The notes under the pieces were generated by a model. The model searched no databases, was not told where the DNA came from, and saw only the letters and a program-made list of their open reading frames with translations. 64,000 nucleotides of DNA from positions 55,541,759-55,605,758 of the forward strand of contig JAKGHH010000003.1 in NCBI GenBank assembly GCA_022828595.1. Direction: 5' to 3'. This stretch comes from Nelumbo lutea (taxonomy: Eukaryota; Streptophyta; Magnoliopsida; Proteales; Nelumbonaceae). Positions 24,201 to 32,244 of the stretch are shown here, piece by piece (the stretch's first letter is position 1; each line of letters opens with the position of its first letter). Both the position numbers and the translations under genes were made by a program.

Positions 24201-25852
24201 GCCACCAGATGTTGAACTTGAAAAGATTTTGACAGTCAGAAGTAGCATAAAAGGTCACCTTACCATAGATTGATCAAACTCAGAGGATGCCAACGAAACA
24301 ACTCCAGCAATTGTTTCAAGTGCTAACCCTGTTATAAACATAATATGCACAAAAGCTTACTTAGCCTTCTCCTAACATTTTAAATTAGAATGTCACAATG
24401 TTCGCAAAAATCCTCAAGGAATAAGATCATTACCAGCAGCATAAGTGCTAGGTTCAGCACCGTTAGAACTAGAACTATAGCGCCACCTTCCGTCGCTCTG
24501 GCTGAGAGCCTATCAACAATATATCAACATTAATTTTATTTGTTGGTACCATTAATTCTACTGTTGTAAATGGAAGGAGAGGAAGTTAGATGGTTAATAA
24601 GAGAAAATTGCTTATAATGACCTTAATGGAATGAAAAATCCCATCTGCATCAGCCAGATGAACATTGCTTTTAGAATCCTCACCCTGCATGGCAATTTAC
24701 AGAAGAAAGTAAAATTTATCCAAAAGTCCCATGGCCTTATGCTAAAGATTGTTAACATGTTAGTAACAAAAAGGATATTAATGTGCATCTGATCATAGAA
24801 TCGAAGTTTTCCTAAGAACCTGAAAATGAAAACTTGGCCATAGAAGAATACAGCTAATAAATAGAATGATGCATGACCACATTCATGTTTGAAGGGCAAA
24901 AGCAAGGCACGTGAATTACATTACTCCAGAGTTAAAAATACCTTGATAAGTACCAAGCTCCGAATTGAATGGTAGAAATCAAGCAAAGAACTTGCATCCT
25001 TAACAACAACTTGAAGCTTTGAAGCAATGTCCTTCAAAACAGGAGAAAAGAATTCATTTCAAAAAAAAAAAAAAAAAATCCTCATTAACATATCAACCAA
25101 AAAACAAGTATTAATATCCAACACGTTGAGACAAAGAGTTCAGAAGGATACCTCAAAAACTTCAGCATTGACATCACATTTCAATATGCTATTAACCCTT
25201 AGAGCGTAAAACAAATCTTTTGTACTCGAAGATGAAGATCTAAGCTTTTCATCAATGAGGGCACACGTGGATTTACTTAGATCAACATTCTCTTCTATGC
25301 CAAGAATCTGAAATGTTCTTAGCGCTTGATACGTTTCTTCTAAGCTGAAAATCCAATTAAATCAAATCAGTCACATAGTAAATCTTGTCGCTAATATTCG
25401 TTAACTTAAGCTCCAGAAAATGACATGAGGTGAATGAGTTGTTATGATGCGACAATTGTACTCAAATTTAGTAGAAAATACTAAGAAATTCTTATACATC
25501 AATAAATTCAAGGACAATTTGATATTCCCAAGGAAAAGATAAGCAAACGCGTAGAAAACTTGACGATAGAGAGAGAGAGAGAGAGATCAAAATGCCGCTT
25601 AATTCCCTCCGAAGTTTGAATAATAGAGAGAAGTAAAATGAATATGTGTTATACATACAAGCGAGAGCATTGAAATATGAGAATTAGGGTTTAGTTAGGG
25701 CTTAAAAGAGACCTTCCATAAGATCCATCGACTGGTGAAAACAGCTCTAGTGCGGCAGATCGGTGGCTATCGGTGATCGGCCGAAAAGTCGTAGCTTCAG
25801 ATATAGACAATGGAAGAAGAAGAAGGACCAGAAATGCAAGATTTCTGGCCAT
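3244..25852 (-). CDS. RPN2: Ribophorin II, oligosaccharyltransferase subunit 2 (5' part, 15 exons)
   Basis: Ribophorin II is a subunit of the ER oligosaccharyltransferase, which moves the glycan from dolichol-PP to Asn of nascent proteins. Exons (minus): 25852-25713, 25344-25152, 25031-24942, 24684-24622, 24509-24434, 24328-24264, 23755-23701, 22845-22730, 22633-22518, 13833-13764, 12067-11972, 11817-11731, 11649-11501, 3520-3409, 3327-3244. They sum to 1512 nt, 504 codons, open and in phase at every junction. Residues 1 to about 20 ([20 protein letters not shown]) form a signal peptide, followed by [17 protein letters not shown]. Family blocks seen include [37 protein letters not shown] and [18 protein letters not shown]. 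The plant protein is about 690 residues, so about 185 C-terminal residues, including the membrane segments, lie left of the window. Introns 9 and 13 are 8-9 kb and full of antisense LINEs. Identity is near certain; the exact ends of short exons are slightly less so. Confidence 0.96.
3676..4200 (-). pseudogene. LINE 3' end: RNase H domain and A-tail remnant (minus strand)
   Basis: Minus-strand reading gives [49 protein letters not shown] and [16 protein letters not shown], the RNase H domain found at the 3' end of plant L1-type LINEs. A T-run at about 3678-3684 is the complement of the A-tail. It sits in RPN2 intron 13 in the same sense as the gene. A 10-base C-run at about 4150 lies near its broken 5' end. 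Confidence 0.85.
4201..4760. repeat. Purine-rich and short tandem repeats in RPN2 intron 13
   Basis: No gene is seen. At 4615-4752 a unit of about 35-45 bp containing TTCATGGAGTATTTTCACGA and GGTAGAAAAAAAG is repeated about three times. The phrase TAGAGGCCAAAGATTTT occurs at about 4660 and again at about 4842, inside the LINE body, so the array was probably copied from the 5' part of the adjoining LINE. Confidence 0.6.
4763..7431 (+). pseudogene. LINE-1 ORF1 region (broken)
   Basis: Open segments in shifting frames cover this region. One at 5267-5833 (188 aa) contains [20 protein letters not shown] and [15 protein letters not shown], resembling the N-terminal nucleic-acid-binding part of plant L1 ORF1 proteins (the DUF4283-like region, from memory of the family). 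A later part at 6425-7183 is Ser/Asp/Glu-rich ([20 protein letters not shown]) and resembles a linker. The end is Lys/Arg-rich ([20 protein letters not shown]) and closely parallels the same part of the second LINE. Several frameshifts and stops separate the pieces. Confidence 0.6.
7465..8170 (+). pseudogene. LINE-1 APE-type endonuclease domain (broken)
   Basis: Motifs in order are NVRGLG (about 7483, with TAG in place of the usual preceding Trp), LQETK (about 7570), GPWCLG then GDFNAIRF (about 7850-7890), TYTWSN (about 8000) and the catalytic SDHYPI (about 8119-8136). The order is that of the AP-endonuclease-like domain that nicks the target in L1-type LINEs. At least two frameshifts and several stops interrupt it. 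The 3' part is continuous with a 270-residue open segment starting at 7933. Confidence 0.8.
8171..9480 (+). pseudogene. LINE-1 reverse transcriptase with large internal deletion
   Basis: After the linker ([20 protein letters not shown] ... LREEISWRQ) the frame jumps at about 8505-8530 directly to [15 protein letters not shown]. The fingers and palm blocks that occupy about 16.2-17.2 kb in the second LINE are therefore missing. The catalytic FADD block is FAYD here, an Asp loss that alone would abolish activity. Downstream [29 protein letters not shown] and [19 protein letters not shown] are well conserved. A short near-repeat (AAATGCAGACAAAA) lies at the junction and may have mediated the deletion. 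Confidence 0.85.
9490..10645 (+). pseudogene. LINE-1 zf-RVT and RNase H domains (broken)
   Basis: Segment 9495-9700 holds the zf-RVT lead [20 protein letters not shown], and about 9735-9830 holds the Cys/His part ([21 protein letters not shown]). From 9840 to 10415 one frame runs into RNase [21 protein letters not shown] (about 10185), [15 protein letters not shown] and [10 protein letters not shown] (about 10375). A frameshift after GDSQVV ruins the last part. The element ends with a plant LINE 3' UTR and a short A-run. Confidence 0.85.
10660..11500. other. Rest of RPN2 intron 13
   Basis: AT-rich unique-looking intron between the LINE-1 A-tail and exon 13. No coding or repeat signal is seen beyond the exon 13 donor (GTAAGG on the minus strand at about 11500). 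Confidence 0.5.
12191..12237. repeat. (GA)n microsatellite in RPN2 intron 10
   Basis: A nearly pure GA dinucleotide run within the intron between exons 10 and 11. Confidence 0.95.
12887..13272. repeat. Two tandem copies of a small TIR repeat
   Basis: Copy 1 (about 12887-13093) and copy 2 (about 13103-13272) both open with GGTGTCAATGGACC and share GGTTTGGGTTGGAC, CCAATAAGACATTGAATTG and TATTTATYRGATTGG. Copy 1 closes with GGATCCATTGACA, the inverse of its start, so this is a MITE-like element present in head-to-tail array. It lies in RPN2 intron 10. No ORF is seen. Confidence 0.75.
14860..15242 (+). pseudogene. LINE-2 ORF1 C-terminal part
   Basis: A 126-residue open segment rich in Lys and Glu ([20 protein letters not shown] then [20 protein letters not shown]). 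Its end parallels the end of the LINE-1 ORF1 region ([17 protein letters not shown]), which supports assignment to ORF1. A further fragment at 14455-14703 may be an earlier part. The N-terminal domain is not recognisable, so this is probably truncated. ORF1 proteins of this family bind LINE RNA. Confidence 0.55.
15285..15960 (+). pseudogene. LINE-2 APE-type endonuclease domain (broken)
   Basis: [12 protein letters not shown] at 15285 marks the start. After one frameshift VVLIQESK follows (about 15370), then [14 protein letters not shown] (about 15590-15630) and [10 protein letters not shown] (about 15745). The usual catalytic SDHWPI near 15865 is disrupted by a frameshift and GDFN has become GDFD, so the nuclease is dead. 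Confidence 0.8.
16000..18231 (+). pseudogene. LINE-2 reverse transcriptase, long open palm region
   Basis: Segment 16025-16489 gives the N-terminal linker and [16 protein letters not shown]. After a short broken stretch, 16669-18231 is one 520-residue open frame with the RT blocks in order: [89 protein letters not shown] (catalytic FADD intact at about 17245) and [10 protein letters not shown]. The length and intactness of this block are notable beside the decayed endonuclease. It copies LINE RNA at the nicked target in active relatives. It is probably not active here. Confidence 0.9.
18232..18735 (+). pseudogene. LINE-2 zf-RVT domain up to the LTR insertion
   Basis: Translates to [20 protein letters not shown] (about 18345-18405) and a Cys/His part ([20 protein letters not shown]), then [16 protein letters not shown], which in LINE-1 continues into the segment before RNase H. 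The reading stops at about 18735, where a solo LTR interrupts it. Confidence 0.8.
18736..20329 (+). mobile_element. Solo LTR (1.59 kb) inserted into LINE-2
   Basis: The unit starts TGTGA and ends TCACA (TG...CA, 5-bp inverted ends). It has a TATA box CTATATAAGG at about 19243 and an AATAAA-type signal at about 19458. Its 3' end, CCTCGTGGGAACGATACTTC then GTGCACTTGCTAGTGTCACA, matches the 3' end style of plant Ty3/gypsy LTRs of the Athila/Tat group. LINE-2 coding sequence is cut at this point and resumes after it. No second LTR or internal region is present. The flanks (AGTAT / ATGAG) do not form a clean 5-bp duplication. Confidence 0.8.
19685..19900. repeat. AGATCT/GAATTC-rich palindromic cluster inside the solo LTR
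   Basis: Repeated pieces of CAGATCTGAATTC, GAATTCAGATCT and similar occur about ten times in 200 bp, so both strands read alike. This lies in the transcribed part of the LTR downstream of the TATA box. Confidence 0.7.
20345..20930 (+). pseudogene. LINE-2 RNase H domain
   Basis: The frame at 20432-20857 contains [40 protein letters not shown] and [19 protein letters not shown], the LINE-type RNase H. After a frameshift the typical end [20 protein letters not shown] is still readable at about 20850-20905, running to a stop just before the 3' UTR. It is separated from the rest of LINE-2 by the solo LTR. Confidence 0.88.
21062..21420 (+). pseudogene. Second RNase H scrap and short duplications
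   Basis: Just after the LINE-2 A-run a frame reads [16 protein letters not shown] (about 21098-21145), an RNase H core like [12 protein letters not shown] but from another copy. Downstream two phrases, GAATATCTCACTTACATTGATCAGG and GAATATCTCATTCACATGGATCAGG in part, form a short tandem duplication at about 21227-21290. Confidence 0.6.
21421..21565. repeat. Tandem duplication, about 80-bp unit
   Basis: TTGAAGTCTGAAATGCTCTC followed by CACRACCCTAGCCARGACCA occurs at about 21433 and again at about 21512, with a partial third AAAATGCTCTCCAGG near 21597. Confidence 0.85.
21630..22175. repeat. AT-rich low-complexity tract
   Basis: Almost pure A/T built from TTATTA, AATATTT and ATAATA words. Any open frame here is compositional. 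Comparable tracts lie at 46.2-46.75 kb and 62.2-62.35 kb beside copies of one MITE family. Confidence 0.9.
22990..23525 (+). pseudogene. LINE 3' end (RNase H and A-tail) in RPN2 intron 7
   Basis: Broken frames give [19 protein letters not shown] (about 23095) and [12 protein letters not shown] (about 23228), the middle and end of a LINE RNase H domain, followed by a 3' UTR ending CTTGTAACTTATCAATAAAA and A-rich sequence near 23490-23522. Plus strand, so antisense to RPN2 like the two large LINEs. An A-run at about 23013 marks its broken left side. Confidence 0.75.
23760..24430. other. RPN2 introns 5-6
   Basis: Apart from exon 6 (24264-24328) I see no coding, RNA or repeat feature in this interval. 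Composition is ordinary intron. Confidence 0.5.
25345..25712 (-). other. RPN2 intron 1
   Basis: Donor GTCTCT and acceptor TTTTCAG on the minus strand. It contains a short (GA)n run at about 25568-25588 and nothing else recognisable. Confidence 0.7.
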
Positions 25853-26125
25853 TCCTGCAAAATCAAAGACAATGTAGAACGAGATTTGAATGATCACCGC
25901 CTCGGATGACCGCGGAGATGTGTTCTCTACTCTCTAGTCTCTACCGTTGCTTGGCAATCGAGGAGCGGAGACTTCAGAGTTTAGACTTGAGTCTTCATCG
26001 TCAAATTACAAAAATGGCCCATCCAGCAAAAATATGCAAAAGTACAAAAATCTCCATAGCTCCCTTCAATGTCGGGTATATTCCGCGGGCCGCGGTTGAG
26101 AATATGGGCGAAAATGCTTGACCCA
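25853..26125 (-). promoter_or_regulatory. RPN2 5' UTR and promoter region
   Basis: The 270 bp upstream of the RPN2 ATG are less AT-rich than the flanks. No TATA box at a convincing distance is visible, as often for housekeeping genes. A transposon-like G/C repeat begins just beyond, at about 26140, so the unique promoter is short. Confidence 0.45.
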
Positions 26126-26139
26126 ACATGCTAGCACAT

Positions 26140-26515
26140 AGTAATGGAAACGGGGCGGGTTCGGGGCGGAACATCTATTTCACATATTCCCCACTTTTTA
26201 GAATTGAATTATAATACTTTAAGGGTAATTCAAAAATAAAATTATGGAATCTAGGATTTTAAAAATTCAAGGAAAGTTTAGAGATATTTTAAATATCAAT
26301 ATTAAACCTAGAGATATTTTACTAATTTACCTTCGGGTTCGGGGCGAGTTTAGGGAATATATACAAAACTTGTTCTCGCCCCGTACCCGGTTCGAGGAAA
26401 ATTATTTTCCCCATCTCAGCCTCGTCCTTGTTTAGGGTCGGGTAAAACCCTTCTCGTTCGGGGCGGGGCGGGGCCCCAATTTTACGGGGGAAATTGCCAT
26501 CCCCACTAGCACAAT
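26140..26515. mobile_element. Small non-autonomous repeat with GGGGCGGG ends
   Basis: The left side has GGAAACGGGGCGGGTTCGGG. The right side has TTCGGGGCGGGGCGGGGCCC then ATTGCCATCCCCACT, which read in reverse is the common plant repeat start (GGGGATGGCAAT). The core is AT-rich and non-coding. It sits next to the RPN2 promoter. Confidence 0.5.
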
Positions 26516-26522
26516 TCCTAGT

Positions 26523-27556
26523 CAGTTCAAATAAGGGTGTCAATGGTATTTGAAAGTGCGATTTCGAATTCAAGATTCAAATTTGAATACCTTATTTACA
26601 CTATTTAAATTATTGAATTGAATTCGGAATTGAAGTGGTTTAATATATATATATATATTAAAAACATGATGATATATGACAATGATATAAAAGAAAGTAA
26701 TGATGATATTTTATAAGAACATTTTTAATATTATTAGATTATAAAATAAAGCAATGAAAAATATATTAGAAGTAATTATTATTTTTCTTTTACTTTTTTC
26801 ATAAAAAAAAAGCTTCTTTTTCAACTCAGAGCTTAGTGAGTTGTCACTTCTCTCCCTACCCCTATTTTCGAAATCTTCATCTTCTTCTCTTGTAGTTCCA
26901 ACCAAGTTCCAGCTAAGTTCCATATCTTATATCTCAACCATGAAGATAGAAATATGTTGATGATCTGGTATGCAAGCTTTGGGTTTTTTTTTCTTTATTT
27001 TACAATGCAAATCTACATTTCATTTGGATTTTTTTGGTAGGCGAAAGGAGATAAGTGCAACTATGAGCCCATGACTTTAAAATCATCAGATTTTCGGTTT
27101 AGAGCAAAGGTTTCCCAAAAACGATACATGGTCAGAAGAAGAGGCTAGAGGGTTTTACGAACTATGATGTTTAAAGATTTGGTATTTGTATAATAGATTC
27201 AAAAATCCACGGGATTGTTTTTTGGGGTTTGCTTTAGTTTTTTAACATGTTGCCTTTTTTACAGGTAATTTTTTTAACAGATCTTTGCATAGAGCAATAA
27301 CGTTTTCGATTACTCACTCTACTTCGTAATTTTTGTTTTTCATTTTTTTTTTCGAGTTTAGAATGCATTCTATCGATTGAATTCAAATAAAACTGAATAT
27401 TCAATTTTTTAATTGAATTCAAATTCAAATTTTATTTTTAAATATCCGTCAAACTTCAAATTGAATTCGAATCATCATACCTCTAAAGTCTAATCAAAAT
27501 CGAATTTGAATATTGGATTATCCACTTCGAATTTGATCCGTTTAGACCCCTAGGTT
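26523..27556. mobile_element. AT-rich hAT-like repeat remnant
   Basis: Starts near AAGGGTGTCAATGGTATTTG and ends near CCGTTTAGACCCCTAGG, i.e. AGGGGT-type inverted ends. Inside are many GAATTC/TTCAAATT words and a (TA)n run at 26642-26659. No ORF of note. Assignment rests on end style only. Confidence 0.4.
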
Positions 27557-27644
27557 TAAAGAGTTCATAACTCAGTCATTGGTTTAGCCCATACTAGTGA
27601 TGTAATTTTGTGGGTACCCGGCCTATTCCAACTTATAATAGGAC

Positions 27645-27815
27645 TAGGGGTGGTTTCGAGGTGAGTCAAGTCGAACATTTGGTTATTTGAGTTCAGTTCA
27701 CCATAATGCTACGAGGCTCGAGCTCGAGCTTGGTTCAAGCTAGAGGGTTGAGCTCAAGTTTAGCTTGACCCAAAAGCTCATTAGCTCGAGTTTGACTTAA
27801 TTTGAACTTGATTGT
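27645..27815. repeat. GAGCTCGAG-rich repeat
   Basis: Starts ACTAGGGGTGGTTTCGAG and contains palindromic CTCGAGCTCGAGCTTGG and repeated AGCTCAA/TTGAGC words, a style common to plant hAT-like MITEs. Its far end is not clear. Confidence 0.45.
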
Positions 27816-28360
27816 GAAGTGTGAACTTAGCATGTGCTCTTATGCTAGTGTGTCCTCACCACTATCCTACCACACCATTTTTCCTTAGGAGGAACATCAC
27901 ATTTCATTTATAGGATGATGGATTTATGATAGGACTAATCTAGAAAATTGGGAAAAAATAAACAAGTTTGGGATAAAGGTACTTAGGCAGGTTGGTGAAT
28001 TATTCTTTCCTCTGAACTCTGAGTGCAAAGAATGTTGTTCTAAACTCTAAATTTTGAATTCTGAAAATTATCAAATATTTATTTTGACCCCATATATTAG
28101 AGTTTTTGTTTGTCTTTTTGAGGGTATAATTAGAAAACAAAAAGTTGTATGATTGCACTTTAAGAGATAAGAGATAAGAGAAAATGAACAATCATTTTTC
28201 TCTTAAAGTTAAAAGATTCATCTTAAGAGATAAGAGTTAAGAGGAAATGAACAGGCCCTTAAGTTAGAAAGTTCAAACAATCAAAAGAACTTCAGATCCT
28301 ATTTATCCAAAGGAATGCATCCAATAAAGCACTTAATTTTAGAGTTTGGGATTAGGAATT

Positions 28361-28428
28361 ATTTAGGATTTTAGGTTTAGGGGTTTAGAGGTTAAAGGTT
28401 TAGGGTTAAGGTTTAGCCTTTAGAGTTT
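28361..28428. repeat. Degenerate telomere-like repeats
   Basis: A short run of imperfect TTTAGGG/GGTTTAG units (for example GGTTTAGGGGTTTAG and AAAGGTTTAGGGTTAAGG). It is an interstitial, decayed tract. Confidence 0.7.
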
Positions 28429-28536
28429 ATTAAACAAAACAGACTGAAAAAATAAGATAAATTTAATTGACCCCATATAATTGGGATAAGGATTGGATGA
28501 TGATGATGATGGTTAAGCTTTAGGATTTAGTTAAGG

Positions 28537-28775
28537 TTCTAAATATCGACATTGGCCGATATGTTGGTTGAGGTTTATGTATCAGTCTGTATCGTTGGGT
28601 GCTTCATGTTTTTTAGTCTTTTCTTTTTCAAACTTGTTCAAGGGGGTCGGTTTAAGGCCTACCTACCCCGTGAAATAGGTTAAACCCAGAAACGATCCAA
28701 AAGTAGAATATCAGTGGGTCACAAATATAATATGTATCGGCTAATACAAGTTGATACATTGCAAAACTTCAGTCC
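28537..28775. mobile_element. 'TAAATATCGA' TIR-family repeat
   Basis: Begins GGTTCTAAATATCGACATTG and GGCCGATATG and ends with GTATCGGCTAATAC. The same family supplies the outer shell at 37.3-39.3 kb, whose right end is CGATATTTAGAACCTT. Non-coding. Confidence 0.55.
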
Positions 28776-28882
28776 TTGTTTAGAATAATATTTCTTGTTT
28801 TAAAAATCAACAGGTGGTTGGATGCATTCATTTGACTATAAGAGGATGGACTCACATATCATCATAGTAATGTGGACGAATG

Positions 28883-29225
28883 TCATGAACCACAGACACA
28901 ATAGGTACATCTCTACTTTTAGGAGAACTACAATAATGGCAGCATTACAATGATAATATGATTACTAACCGTAACTAGCTACCATGATGCCTAGTAGACA
29001 ATTGTGATCCCAACAAAAAGATGTTCATGGAAATCTATAGATAGAAAAATGCATGATCTCCCTACAGCATGTGTTCTCTACAAAGGCCACTCATAAGCAA
29101 CACGGTAGGATCATACAAGGATGATAACGATAGCCCATGTAAGTAGTTGGTCTCCATTCTATGATCTAACATGTGTCCCTATTGAATCAACTTAGAGACC
29201 TGACCTTAACCGCCTTAAGAAAGTT
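28883..29225 (+). repeat. Left member of a 345-bp direct repeat flanking a PMD locus
   Basis: Shares order and words with 31893-32242 (TCATGAACCA, TTTAGGAGAAC, CATTACAATGA, GATAGCCCA, GTAGTTGGTC, CTATGATCTA). About 60 bp beyond its end lies a TATA-like TATAAATAAAGCC (about 29273), so the repeat plus flank could be an old LTR. Confidence 0.7.
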
Positions 29226-30030
29226 CAAGAATTCTTTATTCCATGCATGTATGAATTTTCCCTTTAGCCTATAAATAAAGCCTCATTCTTTGAAGCAGGC
29301 TTCCTAAGTTCTAAAAAGCCCAACCCTTCTATTTATTAGTCTACTTCTCTTCATTATTATTTTGAAAACCCTAATCCTTCTCTTCATTAATCTTCTTTTC
29401 AACTTCAGAGTATAATCCTTTCCTTACCCATTCTTCAACCATTTACTCAAGGAACTAACAACCACATCCATGGGGCGTTTCAAAGACTTTTCCTTTACTT
29501 TTGGAACACAAGTGTCTATGTCAATACCCTTCCCTTTTTCTGCTTCAGTATTCTTTATGGATAAGGAATCTTTGGAAGCTCTTGATTAGATGTTGATTCC
29601 ATGCTCCCTCATTCGTGACACCCATCTTATTAGTGGCTCGGAATCCCTATCTTTCTTTACTTCAACCATAAGTGTCTCTTCCTTTTTTGCTACATCAATC
29701 TTAGTATCTCCTCTTTTAGATGGAGACACCTCCAGACAACAAATGAGTGGTAGGGTTTCTTTCCTACTTCTTAATGAATTGACCTCATGAAATATCTATT
29801 GTACCTAAAAACTTTGAAAACTAGTAAAAAGTTGCAAAACAAGACTACAAGTTACCAATAGGAACTTGTCCAAACACTAAAAACATTCAATTTTGCTCCA
29901 GACCATGATCATTGGTTCACGTTCACCATAAGATTTCCACAGCAGGAGAGCCATCTAATCCAACCTAAATTGGATATTCCCCCATTGGATGTACCGCAAT
30001 AAAGACGGATAGTAGCATGACATTTCAAAA
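29226..30030. other. Unassigned stretch left of the PMD remnant
   Basis: Between the left direct repeat and the PMD remnant. A Ser/Phe-rich plus-strand open segment (29590-29790) is seen but matches nothing I know. Could be the internal non-coding part of the element carrying the PMD gene. Confidence 0.35.
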
Positions 30031-30039
30031 TTTTCATTG

Positions 30040-31150
30040 TCTCTATTCATAGGGAAACAAGTTCATACCCAAACACACCCACCCCAAAATAATTGCAATA
30101 GCTATTCTCTACCATAATCATGTATAAGCAACAAACAAGCTCCCCACAATCATCAATAAGATTCAACAACATTTCATTAGAAAAATTAATGTTACAGCAA
30201 GTCCACCGCTTACTATGGCAATTCCACATTCTATGTTCGTTCTTTCCACTCTTAACACAAACATTTATCATAAAAGATTTAACTTTGCAGGTCACTCTAA
30301 CCCTAGGAAGATTATAACACTGAAACATGAACAAGAAAACAATATTTACAAATGAACTAACTGCTATCTTATCAGTAAAAGAAAATGATATCACATCCCA
30401 GTCATTGAAAAGATAAGCCAAAAACATGGGGGCTAAGGGATACCTTTCCTTTGTAACCATAACTAAGGCTAATAAAAAATTCTCCTTCTACATGTCATCC
30501 TTGGGAACCCTAGGAAACAAAAACTGCGATAAAATGCAACAAATAAAAGTGGCAATGATAAAGCCATTAACTTCATCAACACTATGTTTGGCCTTATTTT
30601 ACCAATAATTAGACCATGCCTTCATACGCTTTCCCCTTACTTCGAAGTAAGGTCATGCTACATCTCATTATGCTTAGCCATAAGTTGCTTAAAGATCTCT
30701 CCCCTCTACCCTTTCTCAAAGTCCTCGTTGATAATGTCATCAATCCTACCACTTATTTAACATGGTAGGTCCAAAAGGGCTATTACATCCTCTAAAGTAA
30801 TTGAGAGCTTGCTCCAAGTAGTAATAAAAGAATGAGAAGACATAGACCACTACAGGCACAAAACATTCACAAAATTTATTATTCAATTGCTAACAAAATA
30901 AGAAATACAGTTTACCAGCCTCCATAACCCAAGCATGCTCAAGTAAATAGCATACAAAAGATGTTGTGACATGAATAAGTGCCATGACTGGAAGGCCTCA
31001 CACTATGCCTCATAAGTCTTTAAATGGAATTCTACGATTTGTTTGTGTGCAAAAAACTCATTGAGTAGGTTACCTTCTTATGAGCAATAAAGTTACAGGA
31101 GTGATTTTCAATTGCCAAGTCCTTTGACACCAAAACTATATCATCTTTCA
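30040..31150 (-). pseudogene. Plant mobile domain (PMD) protein remnant
   Basis: Minus-strand frames give SITLEDVIALLDLP (about 30780-30825), the signature TITLEDVAxLLGLP of the plant mobile domain (PF10536 type), and further on YPLAPMFLAYLFNDWDVISF (about 30385-30445), the family block before the second conserved half. One 137-residue segment (30047-30460) is open; the rest has stops. PMD proteins occur both in transposons and in silencing factors such as MAIN/MAIL1. The decayed state, no visible introns and flanking direct repeats favour a transposon source. Confidence 0.7.
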
Positions 31151-31892
31151 AGGGATTGACAACTTTGGCATCATTGCAAGACTCCCATAGCAATCTTTTG
31201 AGCAAGGGTGATAGGGATAACCTTCACAAAGACAATCTAACAAGAAACCATTTTTATTAACAAATAGTACAAGGAGTAAATCAATCGTTAGAAGAAAGAT
31301 GAAGAGCACAAAAGAATACCAACATCAAGAAAGTAGAGGAATAACATCAAAATAGGTCAGTCATTAGGTACACATAAATCAATCAATACCAGTCGAAAAT
31401 CTTGTTGGAAAACAATAACTAAAGTGACATTTTAATACACATGTCAATAATATATCAATATCTTGCACATTTAAGTTTTCAATTGACAATTCACATCCCA
31501 ATCATAATCGCATCGTTTCAAAATTTCTGCCATAATTTGCAGTATAATCCTCAGGGCCTAATCTAGTACTATCCTTAAGACCCAATCCCTGGGAGTTGGG
31601 ACCTAATCCTCAAGTACTAGCCCAGGGGGTTCCTTAGAAGTGTCTCCTTGGGGATAGCATCCTTGAAGGTGTTTTCTTTGTCCTCAAAATTTTGGGGGCT
31701 ATTTTTGTTTGAAAAATCCTTAGAATTTCAAGGGAGGGGGAGTAATTTTGTTTCAAAATTCCTTAGAATTTTGGAGGCTAATATCCCTATTAGAGTAAAA
31801 ATACCAAACTCAATTTTATCTCAGTGATAGGTAAACCCTTTATAAAGGGACTAAAGTAAGATGATGGTATTGCATATCAATACACAAAAGGT

Positions 31893-32242
31893 CATGAACC
31901 ATGAACACACAGGTTTGTCTTTGCCTTTAGGAGAACCATGGTTACTCATTGCAACATTACAATGAAATCTTAATTACTAACTACGACTTGCTACCACAAC
32001 GCCTAGCAGATAACTGTGATTCCTACAAAAAGATGTCCATGCAAATCCACAAATAGAAAACTACGCAATCCCCACATAGCATGCATGTTCTATAGAAGCC
32101 ACCCACAGACGACACGTGCTAGGATCGTAAAAGAGTGATAATGATAGCCCACATAAGCTAGTAGTTGGTCCCCACGCTATGATCTACATGTGTCTTTGTT
32201 GAATCAGCCTAAGGATATGAGCCTAGTCATCTTAGAAAAGTT
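31893..32242 (+). repeat. Right member of the 345-bp direct repeat
   Basis: Direct copy of 28883-29225, diverged by many substitutions and small indels. About 700 bp further on, near 32985, a TATA-like CATAAATAGAGG appears, as in the left copy but farther away, which suggests an insertion (32245-32940) inside this copy if both are LTRs. Confidence 0.7.
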
Positions 32243-32244
32243 CT

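Noticed and set aside
28361..28428. True telomere or chromosome end
   Set aside because: Only a few imperfect TTTAGGG units, embedded in ordinary repeats.
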